Positions 22,907 to 34,195 of a stretch of DNA of 64,000 nt are shown piece by piece (position 1 is the stretch's first letter; each line of letters starts with the position of its first letter). Below the pieces are notes generated by a model. It had not been told where the DNA came from. It made no database searches and worked only from the letters and a program-made list of their open reading frames with translations. A program made the translations under genes and the position numbers. The stretch is from Thozetella sp. PMI_491 (lineage: Eukaryota; Ascomycota; Sordariomycetes; Chaetosphaeriales; Chaetosphaeriaceae): NCBI GenBank assembly GCA_021432635.1, contig MU270016.1, forward strand, positions 1,073,905 through 1,137,904, written 5' to 3'.

Positions 22907-24481
22907 TTAAGCCCTTGTCTTTAGCCCCTCGACGCCAGCTTTATCCCCAGCATCCAGGTACCCGCAGAACCTGCCATTGGCGTCCCACTTCTTGCGCAAG
23001 GACATGACTTTCTGAGCGTTCTCTGGCGACCAGAACTTGTACGTACGAGCCTGGAAGTCAGCATCACTGATTGCCGATGCAACCTCAAACGGCTCCGTCG
23101 TCTGGTAGGTCTTTCGTACCCAATCGATACACTTCTCGTCATCCGCTTCATCTTGCCAGGTGGCATACAAAGAGAAGAAGTGATGTGAGGTGACTAAGAA
23201 CGCTGTTCTTTCCACATCAGTTTGTGGCCGGTGCATGTAAATGATGGACGAGTTCTTGCTGGGGAGAGCTGATAAAGCCTGCATGAATAGCTCCGCCAGA
23301 TTGGAGTCGTCCGACAGCCAAGCGGTGTCAGCACAAATACGTGATCCCTCAGGGGTTGTCGAATCAAGAAAGGCCGAAGCTTGGGGAATAGTTGACGGGT
23401 TGCATAAGTTCTCGATAACCGCTCCTTTGGGGTAATTGGCGAATCGACCATCGACGAGCTTTTGAGCCTCCTCGCGAGATTCCTTAAAAGAAAAGGCAAC
23501 GAATCCCATTGCCGCAACGGGGCTATGTGGTGGTTGCATGCCGACAATAATGCACTCTGTATCCGGGTCGCCGTGCTTACAAGCCTACTCCGGTCAGTAT
23601 CTATGATCGCGGGCGCTTAGGTATGAGCTTGCCTCTAGCGCCCAGGGCAATGCCTGAGATAGTTCCATAATGGGCCAGGCAATCATGGTCATGAATAGTT
23701 CCTTGAATGGCTTGGTCTGCAAAGTAAACTTTGTGATGATGCCCGGGAATCCTGGATATGTTAGATCTAGGCCTTTCAGCAGGATTCACTCTCGCTCACC
23801 AGGCCCTCCGCCGTGCACAAGCCAAAATAGTTCCTCATTTTCAGTGTTGCTGCAATGGAGCTTACTCCCGTCTGCCGCAATTATGTCACAGCTAACTATC
23901 AGCTCACACGCCTGACCGATATTCTAGGCTATGTTGTTAGTAGTCCATCCAATGATATTGTACTAGAACACACTTGCCATCGAATTCCACCCAAACCCAC
24001 CCTATTAAAATGAAGTTAGCCTATAAATCGACCACGAGTCTAATTACACAAAAGATTTTACCCCGAGTAGAAACCCGCCGAGACCGATATCACTCATATG
24101 TCCGACGGGGAAACTGCGGCCCTTTGTGGCGAGGAACTCGATGAGTTGTTTCCCAGTCGTGCTGGGGGAGCATGTTACTGTCAAATCCTCCGCATTATAC
24201 TCGAGGAGGTTGAAATTCTCGAGATCAATCAGAATGGCATCATTGCGGACACTCCATATGGCCCAACTATGGCCGCCACTGCGGATGGACACGCGGCAGT
24301 TCTCTTCGTTGGCAACCAAGACAGCCTTTTGGATGTGCTCCACAGTCGTAGGCTTCACAACGGCTCGAGGTACACGAGTGGGGTCACGGCGGTGGTTGAA
24401 GACGCGGCTCCAGACCGCCTCTTGGAAGACATCAGCGGATGTTGAGTCTCTCCGCAAGATGGGGAAGGTATTGGAAGCCAT
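22907..24481 (-). CDS. FAD-linked oxidoreductase, berberine-bridge-enzyme type, 5 exons
   Basis: Exons 24481-24062, 24001-23978, 23923-23800, 23751-23633 and 23584-22907, sum 1365 nt, 454 aa. The PCMH-type FAD domain begins near residue 30 (PRAVVKPTTVEHIQKAV) and includes RVSIRSGGHSWA, whose His is the usual covalent FAD site. It continues through GGFGWNSM, GQACEL, AADGSKLHCSNTENEELFW and GGGPGFPGIITKF. A C-terminal BBE-like segment ends near GRFCGYLDAGDK. No signal peptide is seen, so it is probably intracellular. Exon 2 is only 24 nt. Introns at 23977-23924 (GCAAGT) and 23632-23585 (GCAAGC) are GC-AG; the second contains no GT except next to its acceptor. Both restore the family alignment (GWNSM|NIGQACE and WALE|ACKHGDPD). 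Expected role: oxidation of a small secondary metabolite or sugar-like alcohol. Confidence 0.86.
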
Positions 24482-25813
24482 TTTATAAAGTGAGTTGAGC
24501 TTGCAGTAGTGAATGAGCACTTGAAACCAGCAAGTCCGCTTGTGTCGTCAGCATAGGTAGATTTTCAGAAGAACCTACTACGGGCCTCCCTTTATACTTC
24601 GCGCTGCCTGGATACCAACTGACAACGCCCAGGTCACTGCACAATAATTGGGAGACAGTCTCGGTAAGCCGGTGTGCTCACGACGTAACGCTAACCCAAA
24701 ATGACCCAGACAGCCCAGACGCTTCGTATCCTTTGGCCTATGACTAAGATTGCCCAGCCAATAAGAAGCCACCTTGTGCAGACCTCCGACAGTCCTTTTG
24801 TGCCTGCGCAATGCTCTGCTGGACTTTTCGTGCTTGCGTCAAGCTATGACAGACCCTTTGTTTAACCGATTAGGAAGGCGCTCCGACGCCAGTGGACCTA
24901 AATTGGGCCATAATCTTTACCAGGATCTAGATCTATACTGAAATCTAGTATGGGGTTTGCCTGCCTTCCCTACTATTACTACTGCTGGCATCATGCCTTC
25001 GCTAGTTTCATAGCCGGAAACTCGTCTTACCTGGAGATGCGAGGCTACCTAGATTCCGAACCAGAACTAAGTATTCTTCCCCGACTTTTCTAACAAACAT
25101 AAAGGGAGATGTTTTGAATGGAAAAATTATGTTGCGCTGCAGGTTCTTGGTGACGTAGGGCCCAGCGCACGGGGTTTTCAATACATCATAGTTCAAGGAG
25201 TTCAGATATTTCTGGCTGGTTTCACGACTCTTATTGAGATAAAAGCCATCGATCCAATTACGACACTGCAACACATCCTAATTTCCCCAACAGCGCCGGG
25301 GAATGCCAAGGGGATTGACATGTCTGTCAGATACGGCCAACCGGCGCCGAGGTCCAAGGGTGGTAAAGAGCTGTCGGCCGGTATCGGGCTTGCTGATACT
25401 AATACTAATGGCTTCACGCAGGGCTTAAAAACCTCATCCTCAAGCGGGGTGGGTAACAAGCCCCATGTATCAGCGACCGTATTAGGAACACTTAAGCACA
25501 ATTTAGGAAGGTCAGGATGTACAGGATGGTAACATTGCCGGATGACTGCTTTATATCAACGTTTCCCATTGCACGAATACTATTCATGCATCGGTGGTGT
25601 AAATGCAATACTCCCAATCCGATAACTAATATCTAGGTGTGCTCTTCAGTCCTGTGCGTTTAACAAATGTAAGGGTATGTGCCTTTGTCAGCCCCCTCCC
25701 CTCCCTTAGATCTCGTCCCCGACTACGAAGTTCCAAGATTTGGGCGGTAGTAATGTAATACAGATCCATTTTTGTACAACCCATTTTGTAACTGCTAGTT
25801 TTCCTTGTTTACG
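24482..25813. other. Divergent intergenic region
   Basis: 1.3 kb between the FAD oxidoreductase (-) and the PQQ-type gene (+). Two minus-strand frames (25274-25008 and 25501-25202) have faint P450-like wording but no defining motif. Otherwise nothing. Confidence 0.35.
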
Positions 25814-27475
25814 ATGAGGCCAATCTCTGGAACCGGAGCACTCGGACTTCTGCTTGCCGTAAATTCGGCCTTATCGAACCCGAACCCCGCGCCCGATCAT
25901 GGTGATAGTTGGAGCGGTTGGGGTGGCTCGTCCCTCAATAACCGATGGGCCTCCGCAAACACTGACATCTTCTCCTCTAATGTCGCCTCCCTCTCTTCCC
26001 ACTGCAAGATCTCTTACGGTCCCGGCGGTGTCAGTGCCACGCCCGTCGTAAATGGCAACTTCGTCTATTTCCCAACCTGGAGCGGCTTGTTCGTGGCGCT
26101 AGACTATGTCCGCTGTCGGGTGGCGTGGCAGCTCGACGTCATCGACATCATCACCGATTTTGCGCCGGTCACCGCCCTTCAGGCCACCATACTTGCCAAC
26201 GTCTCACGCACGAGCCCACAGGTCGACTTGGCCAACGGCGCTCTCTACTTTGCCACTCAGGTGCATGCGCTTGCCGTTGCAGTCGATCTCGCGTCCGGAA
26301 ACGTACTTGCAACGGCACAGGTGAACGCACATCCGCTCGCGATGGTCACCACGAGCCCCACCCTGCACAAGGGTTTGGTACTCTTCGGTGCCGCTAGTCT
26401 GGAGGAGGCAATCACACTCTTCGTGCCGGAATACCCTTGCTGCACATTTGTCGGCAATGTCGCCGCCTTAGAGTTCAAGCGGACAGGGCCCATGGCAGGC
26501 CGTTTCCGTACTGTCTGGAGTACCAGCACGCTTCCTGCGTCACCAGAAGGCACGCTACCCAACAATAGTTGGGCTGGTGCATCAGTATGGGGCTCACAAC
26601 CGAGCATTGATGCCGCGCGGAGCCAGGTGTTTGTCGGTACAGGGAACGCCTTCGCCGCGCCGGCAGAGTACGTTGAATGCAAGGAACGGACTCAATCCAT
26701 ATCCTCCAATGGAACGCAAGGCGATCTCTGCCTACCGCCCAACGCATGGCAGGAATCAATCCTGGCGCTCGACCTTGCAACCGGCCGCCCCAATTGGGCC
26801 CGCCAGCTACACTCTCTCGACGACTGGACCGCGGCGTGCGGCCTCCCCGGGCAATTCCCTACAGACTACACGCTATGTCCTCAGGGACCTGGACCGGACG
26901 CTGACTTCGGCATGGCGCCGGCGTTCGTGCCTGCCTCTCCGTCATCTTTCGGCCTCCCCGTCGATGCCGTTGTGGCCGGACAGAAGAGTGGTATGTTGTG
27001 GGCCCTCTCCGCCGCTGACGGTTCTCTCCTGTGGTCCACTGCTACCAGTCCCGGAGGCAACGGGGGTGGCCTCAGCTGGGGCGTGGCTGTTGACGCGGAC
27101 CAGGTCTACTTCACTGCTATTAATTCTGAAGGCGTTGAGTGGACACCTGTTGGTGCCTCCGGAGCAATTAATAACAGCGCGTGGGGTGCCGCATCTTTAG
27201 CTACAGGAGACGTAGTGTGGAGTGCGCCTGCCTCGGAAAGTGACACCTCGTTCACGCCGCCAACCGTAGTGAGCGATGTGGTGCTTGTAGGACGCTCTGG
27301 AACGGGGCCTTCGAGCCTTGTGGCGTTGAGAAAAGGGACGGGAGAGCTGTTGATGGAGTGGCCGCTCGATCAGATACTGCGAGGTGGCATTGCCGTGCAA
27401 GGGAAGTGGGTGCTATTAGGCACAGGGTATAGCAGAGGGCAGAATGGATCGTTGTGGGTAATGAGGGTGGATTAA
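25814..27475 (+). CDS. Secreted PQQ-type beta-propeller dehydrogenase-like protein
   Basis: Single exon, 553 aa, from ATG 25814; the open frame begins nine bases earlier at a TTG. The signal peptide is MRPISGTGALGLLLAVNSALS. The body consists of repeated beta-propeller blades of quinoprotein type: WSGWGGSSLNNRWA, YFPTWSGLFVALD, GALYFATQVHALAVAVDLASG, SILALDLATGRPNWARQL, GQKSGMLWALSAADGSLLWST and RGGIAVQGKWVLLGTGYS. Vicinal cysteines (PEYPCCTF) are present, a feature also seen in PQQ alcohol dehydrogenases. It resembles polyvinyl-alcohol-dehydrogenase-like fungal proteins without a cytochrome c domain. The likely role is extracellular oxidation of an alcohol. Whether it binds PQQ is unproven. 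Confidence 0.83.
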   Translation: MRPISGTGALGLLLAVNSALSNPNPAPDHGDSWSGWGGSSLNNRWASANTDIFSSNVASLSSHCKISYGPGGVSATPVVNGNFVYFPTWSGLFVALDYVRCRVAWQLDVIDIITDFAPVTALQATILANVSRTSPQVDLANGALYFATQVHALAVAVDLASGNVLATAQVNAHPLAMVTTSPTLHKGLVLFGAASLEEAITLFVPEYPCCTFVGNVAALEFKRTGPMAGRFRTVWSTSTLPASPEGTLPNNSWAGASVWGSQPSIDAARSQVFVGTGNAFAAPAEYVECKERTQSISSNGTQGDLCLPPNAWQESILALDLATGRPNWARQLHSLDDWTAACGLPGQFPTDYTLCPQGPGPDADFGMAPAFVPASPSSFGLPVDAVVAGQKSGMLWALSAADGSLLWSTATSPGGNGGGLSWGVAVDADQVYFTAINSEGVEWTPVGASGAINNSAWGAASLATGDVVWSAPASESDTSFTPPTVVSDVVLVGRSGTGPSSLVALRKGTGELLMEWPLDQILRGGIAVQGKWVLLGTGYSRGQNGSLWVMRVD

Positions 27476-27733
27476 ATGGCAGATCAGTCCATTGCTAGTG
27501 CACCGGAGCACTGTAAGTAAATTTCTGAACATGGTTACTGGATGTGGGCATCTTAAATGTCAACATACGCCTGGAGGCTTTTCATAATAGATGCGCGACA
27601 GCACCTCATTCCACTTACCAATAGCCGCACGAGCTGAGGGAGACAACAGGTCTCAGCCACTCTGGACAGGCAGACAACCTGTACCCCGCATGGTCAACTC
27701 TCTTCAGCCTCCACCCCCTCGTCCTAGTCCACG

Positions 27734-28734
27734 ATGAGTGCACTTGAGCCCTTAGTTACTGGCCGGGGTCATGACAGCGCGGATTCGGCAGTACCGATTT
27801 TCCATGTACCCGTAGAGTTACTGATTGACATCTTCAGTAAGCTCGATTCAGTGAAAGGATATCCCTCGCTCTCACTTGCAAGACCTTCTACTCGATATGT
27901 CGATGCCACATCATCACCGAGCCTTGGAGTAATTTGCCCGCCGACTCATTTGCAACCTTCCTCCCGCTCCTCGGGCCAGACCTGCCCGACTACAACTTCT
28001 GCACCCCCGTGCAATCGTCTCCATATATGGGATCCTTCATGGCATGTCGAAGATGGCTCGACACTGAAAAGTGGATCTGTGGAGAGGAAAAAGTGCATGG
28101 GCCATTGCCCATTCAGCCCCTGCGGGCCAATGGACCACAGCCGACATCAGTACATGCTTCGATATGACGTGGCCCGGCTGGCTGTGAAACGACATCTCTT
28201 CGGCCCATCATATGGTCTACCTATGGAAAATCTTTGCAGGGACATTGTATACTCGATACCTGGAAATGGTTATGGTGTAGTAGTCAGAGAATCTTGGACG
28301 ACTAAAGCGCTCGATGACAAGCTCTACATCAAGACTGTCTATGTGGTCTCCCAGAAGCGGGCAAATCTGGGCAAGCTTGAGAGATTTCTCATGAAGAATG
28401 ATGCTATCCCTGTCTACTACCATTGCGGAGCCGTAGACAGCTATTATTATGGATGGCTTGGACTTTGGCTGAGCAGGGGCCTTATCCAAGAAGAAGACGT
28501 GTCCCGCGACTACTAGGCTTTAAATCAATGCGAACACTGCTTGAAGGATTACGAGATCAGGGTGACGTGGCCAGCGAGTGAAGGGTGTGTCTTGGAAGTT
28601 GCAGCGTATCGCCTACTGCCTTGGGATGATTATGACAGTTGGCAGCTGGCCAGTGGGTGGCGGGGACTTTGGCGCGCAGAGTTTAGGAAGCCGCGCGCCT
28701 TTTTTACGCCAACATTGAAGGAAATGTGGCTTTG
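27734..28734 (+). pseudogene. F-box protein gene, decayed
   Basis: Opens with VPIFHVPVELLIDIFSKLD, a recognisable F-box. The family body then appears in a second frame (RCHIITEPWSNLPADSFATF, LLGPDLPDYNFC), and in the first frame again (PCNRLHIWDPSWHVEDGST, KCMGHCPFSPCGPMDHSRHQ, a long middle part). It ends in frame after a TAG at 28514-28516 with QCEHCLKDYEI and a C-terminal tail to 28734. So at least two frame changes (one near 27880, one at the C run 28004-28008) and one in-frame stop break it. Intact relatives are F-box proteins of unknown substrate that act in SCF ubiquitin ligases. The wording is still very readable, so decay is recent, unless part of it is sequence error. Confidence 0.75.
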
Positions 28735-29176
28735 ACGTACAAAAATGAAGAAGAGAGGGCGGAAGATGTCGAGTGTTAAAATATCTCAGCCGTAACAACT
28801 TGTTTTTAACATCTTCGTGCTGCGACGGGGGCTGCCTTCTTGCGAGATTGCCGTCGAATACTTAAACCAAATCATAACCTAAGAAAGCACCCAATATAAG
28901 ATCCCACCGTCACCCTGTGCTGGTGGTTTCTCTATAGATCGGCCCTTACGGGATAACAACTGGCTTTGGCTGTTTAGGTACGTTGTTGGTTGTATGATGA
29001 GCTCTATTTTCCCAGAGTAGCTGGTAAGGGGTGCTGGCTGGTATGAAACTGGCCAAGAACTTATCTGGGGGACTCTCTTAGCTGATATATATAGCAGCGA
29101 GTAGCTAACTCCCCTTTATACATTCTCTCCAAGCGTTGGGCTCTATATCTCGTTCCTACCTGATACTTTAATCTCC
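28735..29176. other. Convergent intergenic region
   Basis: AT-rich spacer between the F-box relic and the AAA+ ATPase 3' end. No gene seen. Confidence 0.4.
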
Positions 29177-31830
29177 TTAGAGCCTTTCTTCAATTGCCCT
29201 GATAAACGACTCGAGTCTCTCTCCTCGGTCTAACGCCCTCTTGCCTTCTGATCCGTGGAGTGTGTCGAAATACGACTTAAACGAACGGCGTAGCTCGATG
29301 ACCTCTCGCAGATGGTCCTCAGTCAGGAGAGTCTTGCCACCCTCGCCTTCCACGGCCCTGTGCTCTGCCAATGCGACCGCTGTCTGGAAAGCTATAAACC
29401 CGCATGTTAGGACTTTCCATCTTACGGGAGAGTGCTTAATGAACATGGGCGGTCTTTACCATTGCGGATCTCCCGCCCATTCATCTCGAAAGCGCGCATC
29501 TCGCTAGAGCGCAGGTACTCCTTGACAGCATACTTGATCTGCATGGACGGCCGCTCGCGCTCGAGCTTGTCAATAAAAGTCCCCCACATAGTTTGGCGTT
29601 GTTTTTCGTTCAGATCCGGGTAGAACAGCTGGATGTGGACACGTGAGAGGATCGCATCATCGAAGGTGCCGACTCGGTTCGTGGTAAGAAAGAGAATACC
29701 TTCGTAGAACTCGAGAGCCCGTAGAAAGCCTTCGTGTACACATTATTAGTCTCCAAAGAAAAAATGCGTGCATACGCAAGAAGTGTCTCCGTGTTATCCA
29801 GGGAGCTGGAACAGGGTGGTCTTACTGGCTACCAAGCTGCTTCGGTTTAGGTCGTCGACGCTGCGTTTGGCCACAAAGACATCGGCCTCGTCGATCAGGA
29901 GCACCGCGTTCCAGCTCTTCGCCATCTTAAAGTTCCACATCAAATTCTTCTCCACATCTTCGGGCCGGATCCCAATGTCGCTAGTTGCTAGTACCATCAG
30001 TGGTCTTTGCAAAAAGTTCGCGATGCATTCTGTTTCTCGCGGTTAGCTACTATAAGATTAATGGATAGTTTGGAGGGGTGCCGGCTCACCTGCGGTGAAT
30101 GTTTTCCCGACACCTGGACCGCCGTGCAGAAGAAAGATCAAACCGTTCCCTTTGCCGTCGACGTAGTCGGCACTCCAAGGCTGCCAGGTTAATTCTCTGC
30201 CGTGACGATCTAGTCGCGCGTAGCTCTCCGCGAGCGAGACTAGCGTGCTTCGACGTGACTCGTCTATGACCAAAGTCTTGATCATTTCGCGTTGAAACCG
30301 GGGAGCCGATAGACTCTTGACGTGAACTCTCTCTGATCATGTCATTGTCAGCATGTATGCACCTGTGTGCCGTGGCCATAGAATAACTCGGTTGGCCTCA
30401 CCCCATGTCCGCGTCTTGAAGACAAAGACGGTGATAGTGCTTGGACACAGTAGATATTGATGATCTGTCAGCTCCGGATCATCTTCGCGGGATATATCAC
30501 AGTAATCTTCAAAGACCCGGGACTTTTTAATGTCCACCTTGTTGCGGCTGCTGCAGACTCTGCAGCGGCACTCCGATACGTAGTCCCGTAGGTCGTGCTT
30601 GGTCAGGTGAGCAGGAATCGTCGAGATCTGATGAATCCTAAATGGGCTTGCCACCCTATCCTCTTCCCTCTTCTTCTCGGTCTCAGCGTAGTAGCTCTTC
30701 AGGTCGACCATAACGAGTGCATTAATCTAGCAGATTTGTTAACAGCGGGGACAGAGCAATATCTGGTCAAGCTGACTTACGTCGTTGTGTGGAAAGTCCA
30801 TTGCCTTCCCCTCGTGGTGTCTGCACTGCTTCTGCATCAAGTCCCAGTATATCTTGCCACATTCAATCGCGTTCTTGGTGTGCTCGCTTTCCGATTTAAT
30901 CTTCTCAAGAGTATCCCCTTGCTCTACCACGTATATAGACGTCGCGAATTCTCCTTCGCCATCAAACCGATTCCAAGTGGTATTCCTCTTTACTCGACCG
31001 AGCCATTTGTCGTCGTATAGCATGGACCAGTGATTGATGGTCCAGTCTTCACGTGACTGCCCAAAGATTCCGCCTGCCATGGAAAAGACTACGGCAGGGA
31101 CCCATTCCTTGGCCCCGATGTGTTTCATCATAATCGTGACGCCTGGCTTCAAAGCTACCCACATATGGTCGAAGGTATAGCGACCACTTTTATTGCGCTC
31201 CTTCTCGGCATTAACGACATCCATCACTTCTCGGTCCAGGAAGTCCAACAGCAGCTGTACATGTGCGCCCACCTGGCGCTCGCGCACGCACAGGTCCGAA
31301 GGGTCCTTCTCGAGGCAGGCTTTGCGGAATTCCCGGAGCTGGTCGTAATGATGAACCAGGACCGGGTACGGCCATTTGACTTCAATGACACCGCCTGTAA
31401 GGTCCTGCTCGGGGTAATACCGCACTACGGAGCGTAGCGCATAAATGATTGCCACGGAATAGATGCGCAGGTAGTAAGTCGGGATCGCGCCGGTCAGCGG
31501 GACTTGTTTTTCCTTGGTGTCTGCTTTCTTGTCCTCTTTTCCGGGCTCCTGCTTGGTCCGGAAGACAGAAACTCGCTCAAAGGCGGGCTTGCCCTCGTGC
31601 AGAGCATGCGTGGTGACGGCATCGATGTCGATAGCACCCTCGTCAACCTCGTAGCGCGACTTGACCGCATCCTCTAGATCTCTCCACTCGATTGAGTAAC
31701 GAATCCAAGCCTTGTTAGCCTCAGACTGGGTATCTTGTAGCCGTCCAGTATCCGATTCTGATTCAGTGGTGGTTGACTGCGAATCGGTAGTGCTTTGAGC
31801 GGGGGTGCGATCTGCATCGGTTACGCCCAT
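29177..31830 (-). CDS. AAA+ ATPase with N-terminal DUF7025-like domain
   Basis: Exons 31830-30781, 30726-30402, 30332-30090, 30029-29826, 29729-29460 and 29391-29177, sum 2307 nt, 768 aa. The N-terminal half (YYLRIYSVAIIYALRSVVRYYPE, WPYPVLVHHYDQL, LKPGVTIMMK) is the domain usually placed before this fungal AAA class. The ATPase core has Walker A LHGGPGVGKTFTA, the RPLMVLATSDIG segment, Walker B AVLLIDEADVF, sensor-1 GILFLTTNRVGTFDDAILSR and a helical lid ending ELRRSFKSYFDTLHGSEGK. All five introns are GT-AG, and each rejoins conserved motifs, such as SLVA|SFLRALEFYEG. The ATG at 31830 is the first in frame; the longer open frame starts at TTG. It is divergent from the STAND-like gene 484 nt away. 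Such ATPases remodel proteins or act as BCS1-like chaperones, but the client here is unknown. Confidence 0.88.
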
Positions 31831-32314
31831 TGCGCAAAGACTGGAGCCCGGGGGCTGGGACCGCCTGGTGAGAGAAGAGTCCCCCAAAAACGCGATCGAG
31901 GGAAGGAGATGATTAATGAAGAGCTGATGGGGACACGCGGCGACTACGAAGAGCGGATTACGATATGTTGTCGCAAGGCTGGCCTCAGTCAGGCGTCATC
32001 AAGCGAACTAATCGGCCTTCACTGCAACCTAAACTCCGGCTAGTTTCTCCGCCACAGCCCGGCCTTGCATGCGAGGCCGGTTGAGTATGCCTTAGATGGG
32101 TGTCGCCTGATCCGGCGGCCTGAATGTACCAATGGATTGAGAGTGGCGGAGCCCGACCCGCCACGTCGTGGCCGGTAAGATGCGCAGGGTGGGAGATCCT
32201 GCATCGGCCTATAGATGGGAAGCCTGATGCGCCTTGTCAAATGTGCCTTCGACCCCTCATGCTGCTGTGTCCCTGACAGATGCTTGTCAGCAATTGCATC
32301 CAGGCCCCAGCGTC
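31831..32314. promoter_or_regulatory. Divergent promoter of the AAA+ ATPase and the STAND-like gene, with two inverted repeats
   Basis: Contains two perfect inverted repeats of the same geometry, 7-bp arms with an 8-nt spacer. One has CCGGCCT at 32059-32065 and AGGCCGG at 32074-32080. The other has GTGGCGG at 32143-32149 and CCGCCAC at 32158-32164. GC-rich, zinc-cluster-like in composition. Regulatory meaning is inferred. Confidence 0.45.
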
Positions 32315-34195
32315 ATGGATGTCGCGGCGTCACTGATATCGCTGATACAGTTCTCCATTACTAGCTTGAAAGTTATCCACCAAACGTTTGCTTCTCTCAA
32401 AGATGGCCCCGAGCTGGTCGGGTACGTTGCGCAGAGTGCGACAGGGCTATTGCACATCCTGCGGCAGCTCGAGGCTAGCCCCACCGTGGTCCAGAGCAAG
32501 GACGACAAGTTGCTGGAGGTGATCAAGACCTGCCATGCCGATGTAACACGCATGGCTCAGAAGCTGGCATCCGTTGGATTTGGGGCTACGGAAAAGACAA
32601 GAGTCAAGCTGTGGCGGTCTGCTAAAGCAGTGCTCAACGAAAAAGAATGGACAGCCTTCCAGACGAGGCTGCACGAGTATACCAGCTTGATTCAGGCATT
32701 TGTCATCCTCGAGAACAGGTCTGTCACTATGCACCTCTTCACATTTCTTGTCACACTTCTAACAGTGTGACCGGACAGTGGGAAGCTGCACGACATGAGC
32801 AGCAAAATGGATGATTCCAGTAGATCAATCCAGGAGCGACTAGTCAGCCTGGCTGCGAAGTGCGACAGCATAGAGACCAAGTGTGATGCGGCCGGAGGAG
32901 CGGCAAGAATCCCCCAGATGCAGGGTATCATAGACTCAGTCAGGCAAGTCATCAAAGATCAGCTAGGGCAGTTTGTCCTCCAGAGCCGCAGCGAAGCGCA
33001 GCTCGCAGGCAATGTCCTGCACGGCGATACGCCATCACCCTCGACCGGCATACCTGCACAATTCAGCGGGCAACTCGCGGCACACGACGTGAGCAGTCGC
33101 GTAGACCATCTCTCATCTGCGATGGAGCAGAGGCGATCAAATCTACCACCAGAGTCCCATCCAGCTCATGACATCATTGAGGATATCGCTCAGTTGGTCG
33201 AGGAAGTCAAGCGCCTGAGTGCTGAAGCCGCAGCATCGAAGGCCCACTCTCAGATAGGACACGGCGGCATCGTTCTCTACCGCGAGGTCCGCTTTTCTTA
33301 CGATGACCTGGCCGGCGTGCCGATGCAAGGGCGGTCGGTCGAGGATGTCGACTCGTCCGCATTGCGAGTGCTCCCCTCTGGGCTTGTAGGGATCAGGTCA
33401 CGGAGTCAAACCCCGGAGCTGGTTCTCCAAGAGCAGCATTGGACTGCCGAAGAGCTGCGGCAGAAAACACAAACCTTGGAAGCATTCTTTCTCTTGGACC
33501 GCGTCCGTCTCTCAGGGACATCAGTGTCTACCGCCATGGTGAATCGCAAAAATCTGGGACGCCTGGTTCAGTGGAGCCAGATCGACGCTGGAGAGTCGAA
33601 ATCGCTATGGATCCGTGGTCGGCATATGCTTGAGCGGGACGGACAGAACCCGCTCACTCGAATTGGCATCAAGCTTGTCAGACTCGCTAGCCAGGCTGGG
33701 GTACCGGTCATCTCATATTTCTGCCAGCTCGGCCGGCCCGGCCCGATCGCCGAGCATCGCGTATCTGTCGAAGCGGCGGGACTCACGGCTGTCCTATATG
33801 CTATCATATTCCAGATACTATCGTTGCTTCCAATGACGTTGCGCCAGGACGTCATAGACTTGTCCAAACAGCGGTTCAGCCGCCTTGATGGAACGGAGAC
33901 GTCATATGAGACGGCCTTCAAGATCCTGGACGACCTTACGCGCTACGTCGCTCCACCAGTCTTTTGCATCGTGGACGGATTGCAATGGCTGGAGAATGAT
34001 ACTACTCAGGTACATTTACAGAGACTGGTTAGAATTCTGCGAGGTAGTCCATTGCGTGTCCTGTTCATCTCGGCAGGAACACCCCGGAGTCTTCGGGATA
34101 TTTTCACCAGGGACGAGACGCTGGTAGAGGAGAATCTCAAGGGGGACAGCAGTCGAGAAGACATCGAGAGGTATAGCCAGGAGTTTTGGAAATAG
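32315..34195 (+). CDS. STAND/NACHT-like protein lacking a canonical P-loop
   Basis: Exons 32315-32718 and 32779-34195, sum 1821 nt, 606 aa. The N-terminal 135 residues (MDVAASLISLIQFSITSLKV, LLHILRQLEAS, CHADVTRMAQKLASVG) match the helical domain that precedes NTPase modules in many fungal STAND proteins. A helical linker follows, and from about residue 400 an NTPase-like fold: SKSLWIRGRHMLERDGQNPL, PVISYFCQLG, LTAVLYAIIFQILSLLP, then FCIVDGLQWLEND in Walker-B position and LRVLFISAGTP as sensor. The usual GxxxxGK[ST] is absent at SLWIRG, so ATP binding is doubtful. No C-terminal repeat domain is present. The intron (60 nt) rejoins LEN|SGKLHDMS. Its divergent AAA+ neighbour suggests a functional pair, an inference from layout only. 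Confidence 0.75.

Noticed and set aside
25008-25501. P450-like phrases in two minus-strand frames
   Set aside because: Only vague likeness (VGEEYLVLVRNL); no I-helix, ExxR or haem motif nearby.
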